Positions 15,323-15,392 of a stretch of 15,392 nt of DNA are shown in pieces; positions within the stretch are counted from its first letter, which is position 1, and each line of letters starts with the position of its first letter. A program made the position numbers and the translations under genes. The stretch lies in NCBI GenBank assembly GCA_019235595.1, contig JAFAKI010000050.1:1-15392 (forward strand), read 5' to 3'. Source of the stretch: Mucilaginibacter sp. (GTDB taxonomy: Bacteria > Bacteroidota > Bacteroidia > Sphingobacteriales > Sphingobacteriaceae). The notes under the pieces were generated by a model. It searched no databases, was not told the DNA's origin, and saw nothing but the letters and a program-made list of their open reading frames with translations.

Positions 15323-15392
15323 ATGCCTCATATCGAATTAGAATCTCATTTACCGGGCATAACCGGTTTATTGGAGTACCGCAAAGACACTG
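15323..15392 (+). CDS. Second CMD-family (AhpD-like) protein, 5' part only
   Basis: An ATG at 15323 opens a frame to the window end, giving 23 residues that begin MPHIELESHLPGI. Aligned without gaps to the first 23 residues of the CMD protein at 7848 there are ten identities, including MPHI and LPGI. This is therefore very probably a paralogue. The catalytic Cys-X2-Cys region lies beyond the window. The 59 bases before it are A/C-rich and contain no hairpin, so it should be the next gene of the same operon. Confidence 0.75.
   Translation, partial: MPHIELESHLPGITGLLEYRKDT

Overview
The window looks like a chromosomal segment from a Bacteroidota bacterium of the Sphingobacteriaceae type (Mucilaginibacter or Pedobacter is my best guess, from recall and not from a search). 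The reasons are two separate SusC/SusD-type outer-membrane uptake loci, lipoproteins with a Cys-Lys/Leu-Lys-Asp start, absence of Shine-Dalgarno sequences before the genes, promoter-like elements of the TTTG-N19/20-TAnnTTTG kind, and AT-rich leaders.

Left part (1-2905): the 3' end of a SusD-like_2 lipoprotein gene is followed 25 bases later by a DUF1735-type surface lipoprotein gene, and this unit is closed by a strong terminator. Next comes a stand-alone exported protein with a carboxypeptidase-like regulatory domain, which has its own promoter. It ends at a hairpin that can serve both strands, because the next genes are on the minus strand.

Middle part (2918-7656): a DoxX-family membrane protein and an LD-carboxypeptidase (peptidase S66) lie on the minus strand. 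They diverge from metG (methionyl-tRNA synthetase), which has a clear -7 promoter box and a compact hairpin in its leader. Two blocks of a degenerate 8-base tandem repeat lie in opposite orientation around the LD-carboxypeptidase start, and one of them is translated into its N-terminus. After metG come short dispersed repeats, a tRNA-Arg(CCT) gene with a terminator, an AT-rich stretch, and a small exported or anchored protein that begins with TTG.

Right part (7848-15392, running off the end): a tightly spaced plus-strand operon. Its order is AhpD-like carboxymuconolactone decarboxylase (CMD) family protein, SusC, SusD, secreted alpha/beta esterase, MetE-like zinc protein, and the start of a second CMD-family paralogue. 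There is no glycoside hydrolase, sulfatase or regulator among the visible genes. A reasonable reading, which is inference, is a non-glycan uptake and processing system: SusCD imports a ligand, the exported esterase cleaves an ester outside the cytoplasm, and the MetE-like and CMD proteins act on the product or on reactive by-products in the cytoplasm. This operon is the most interesting part of the window.
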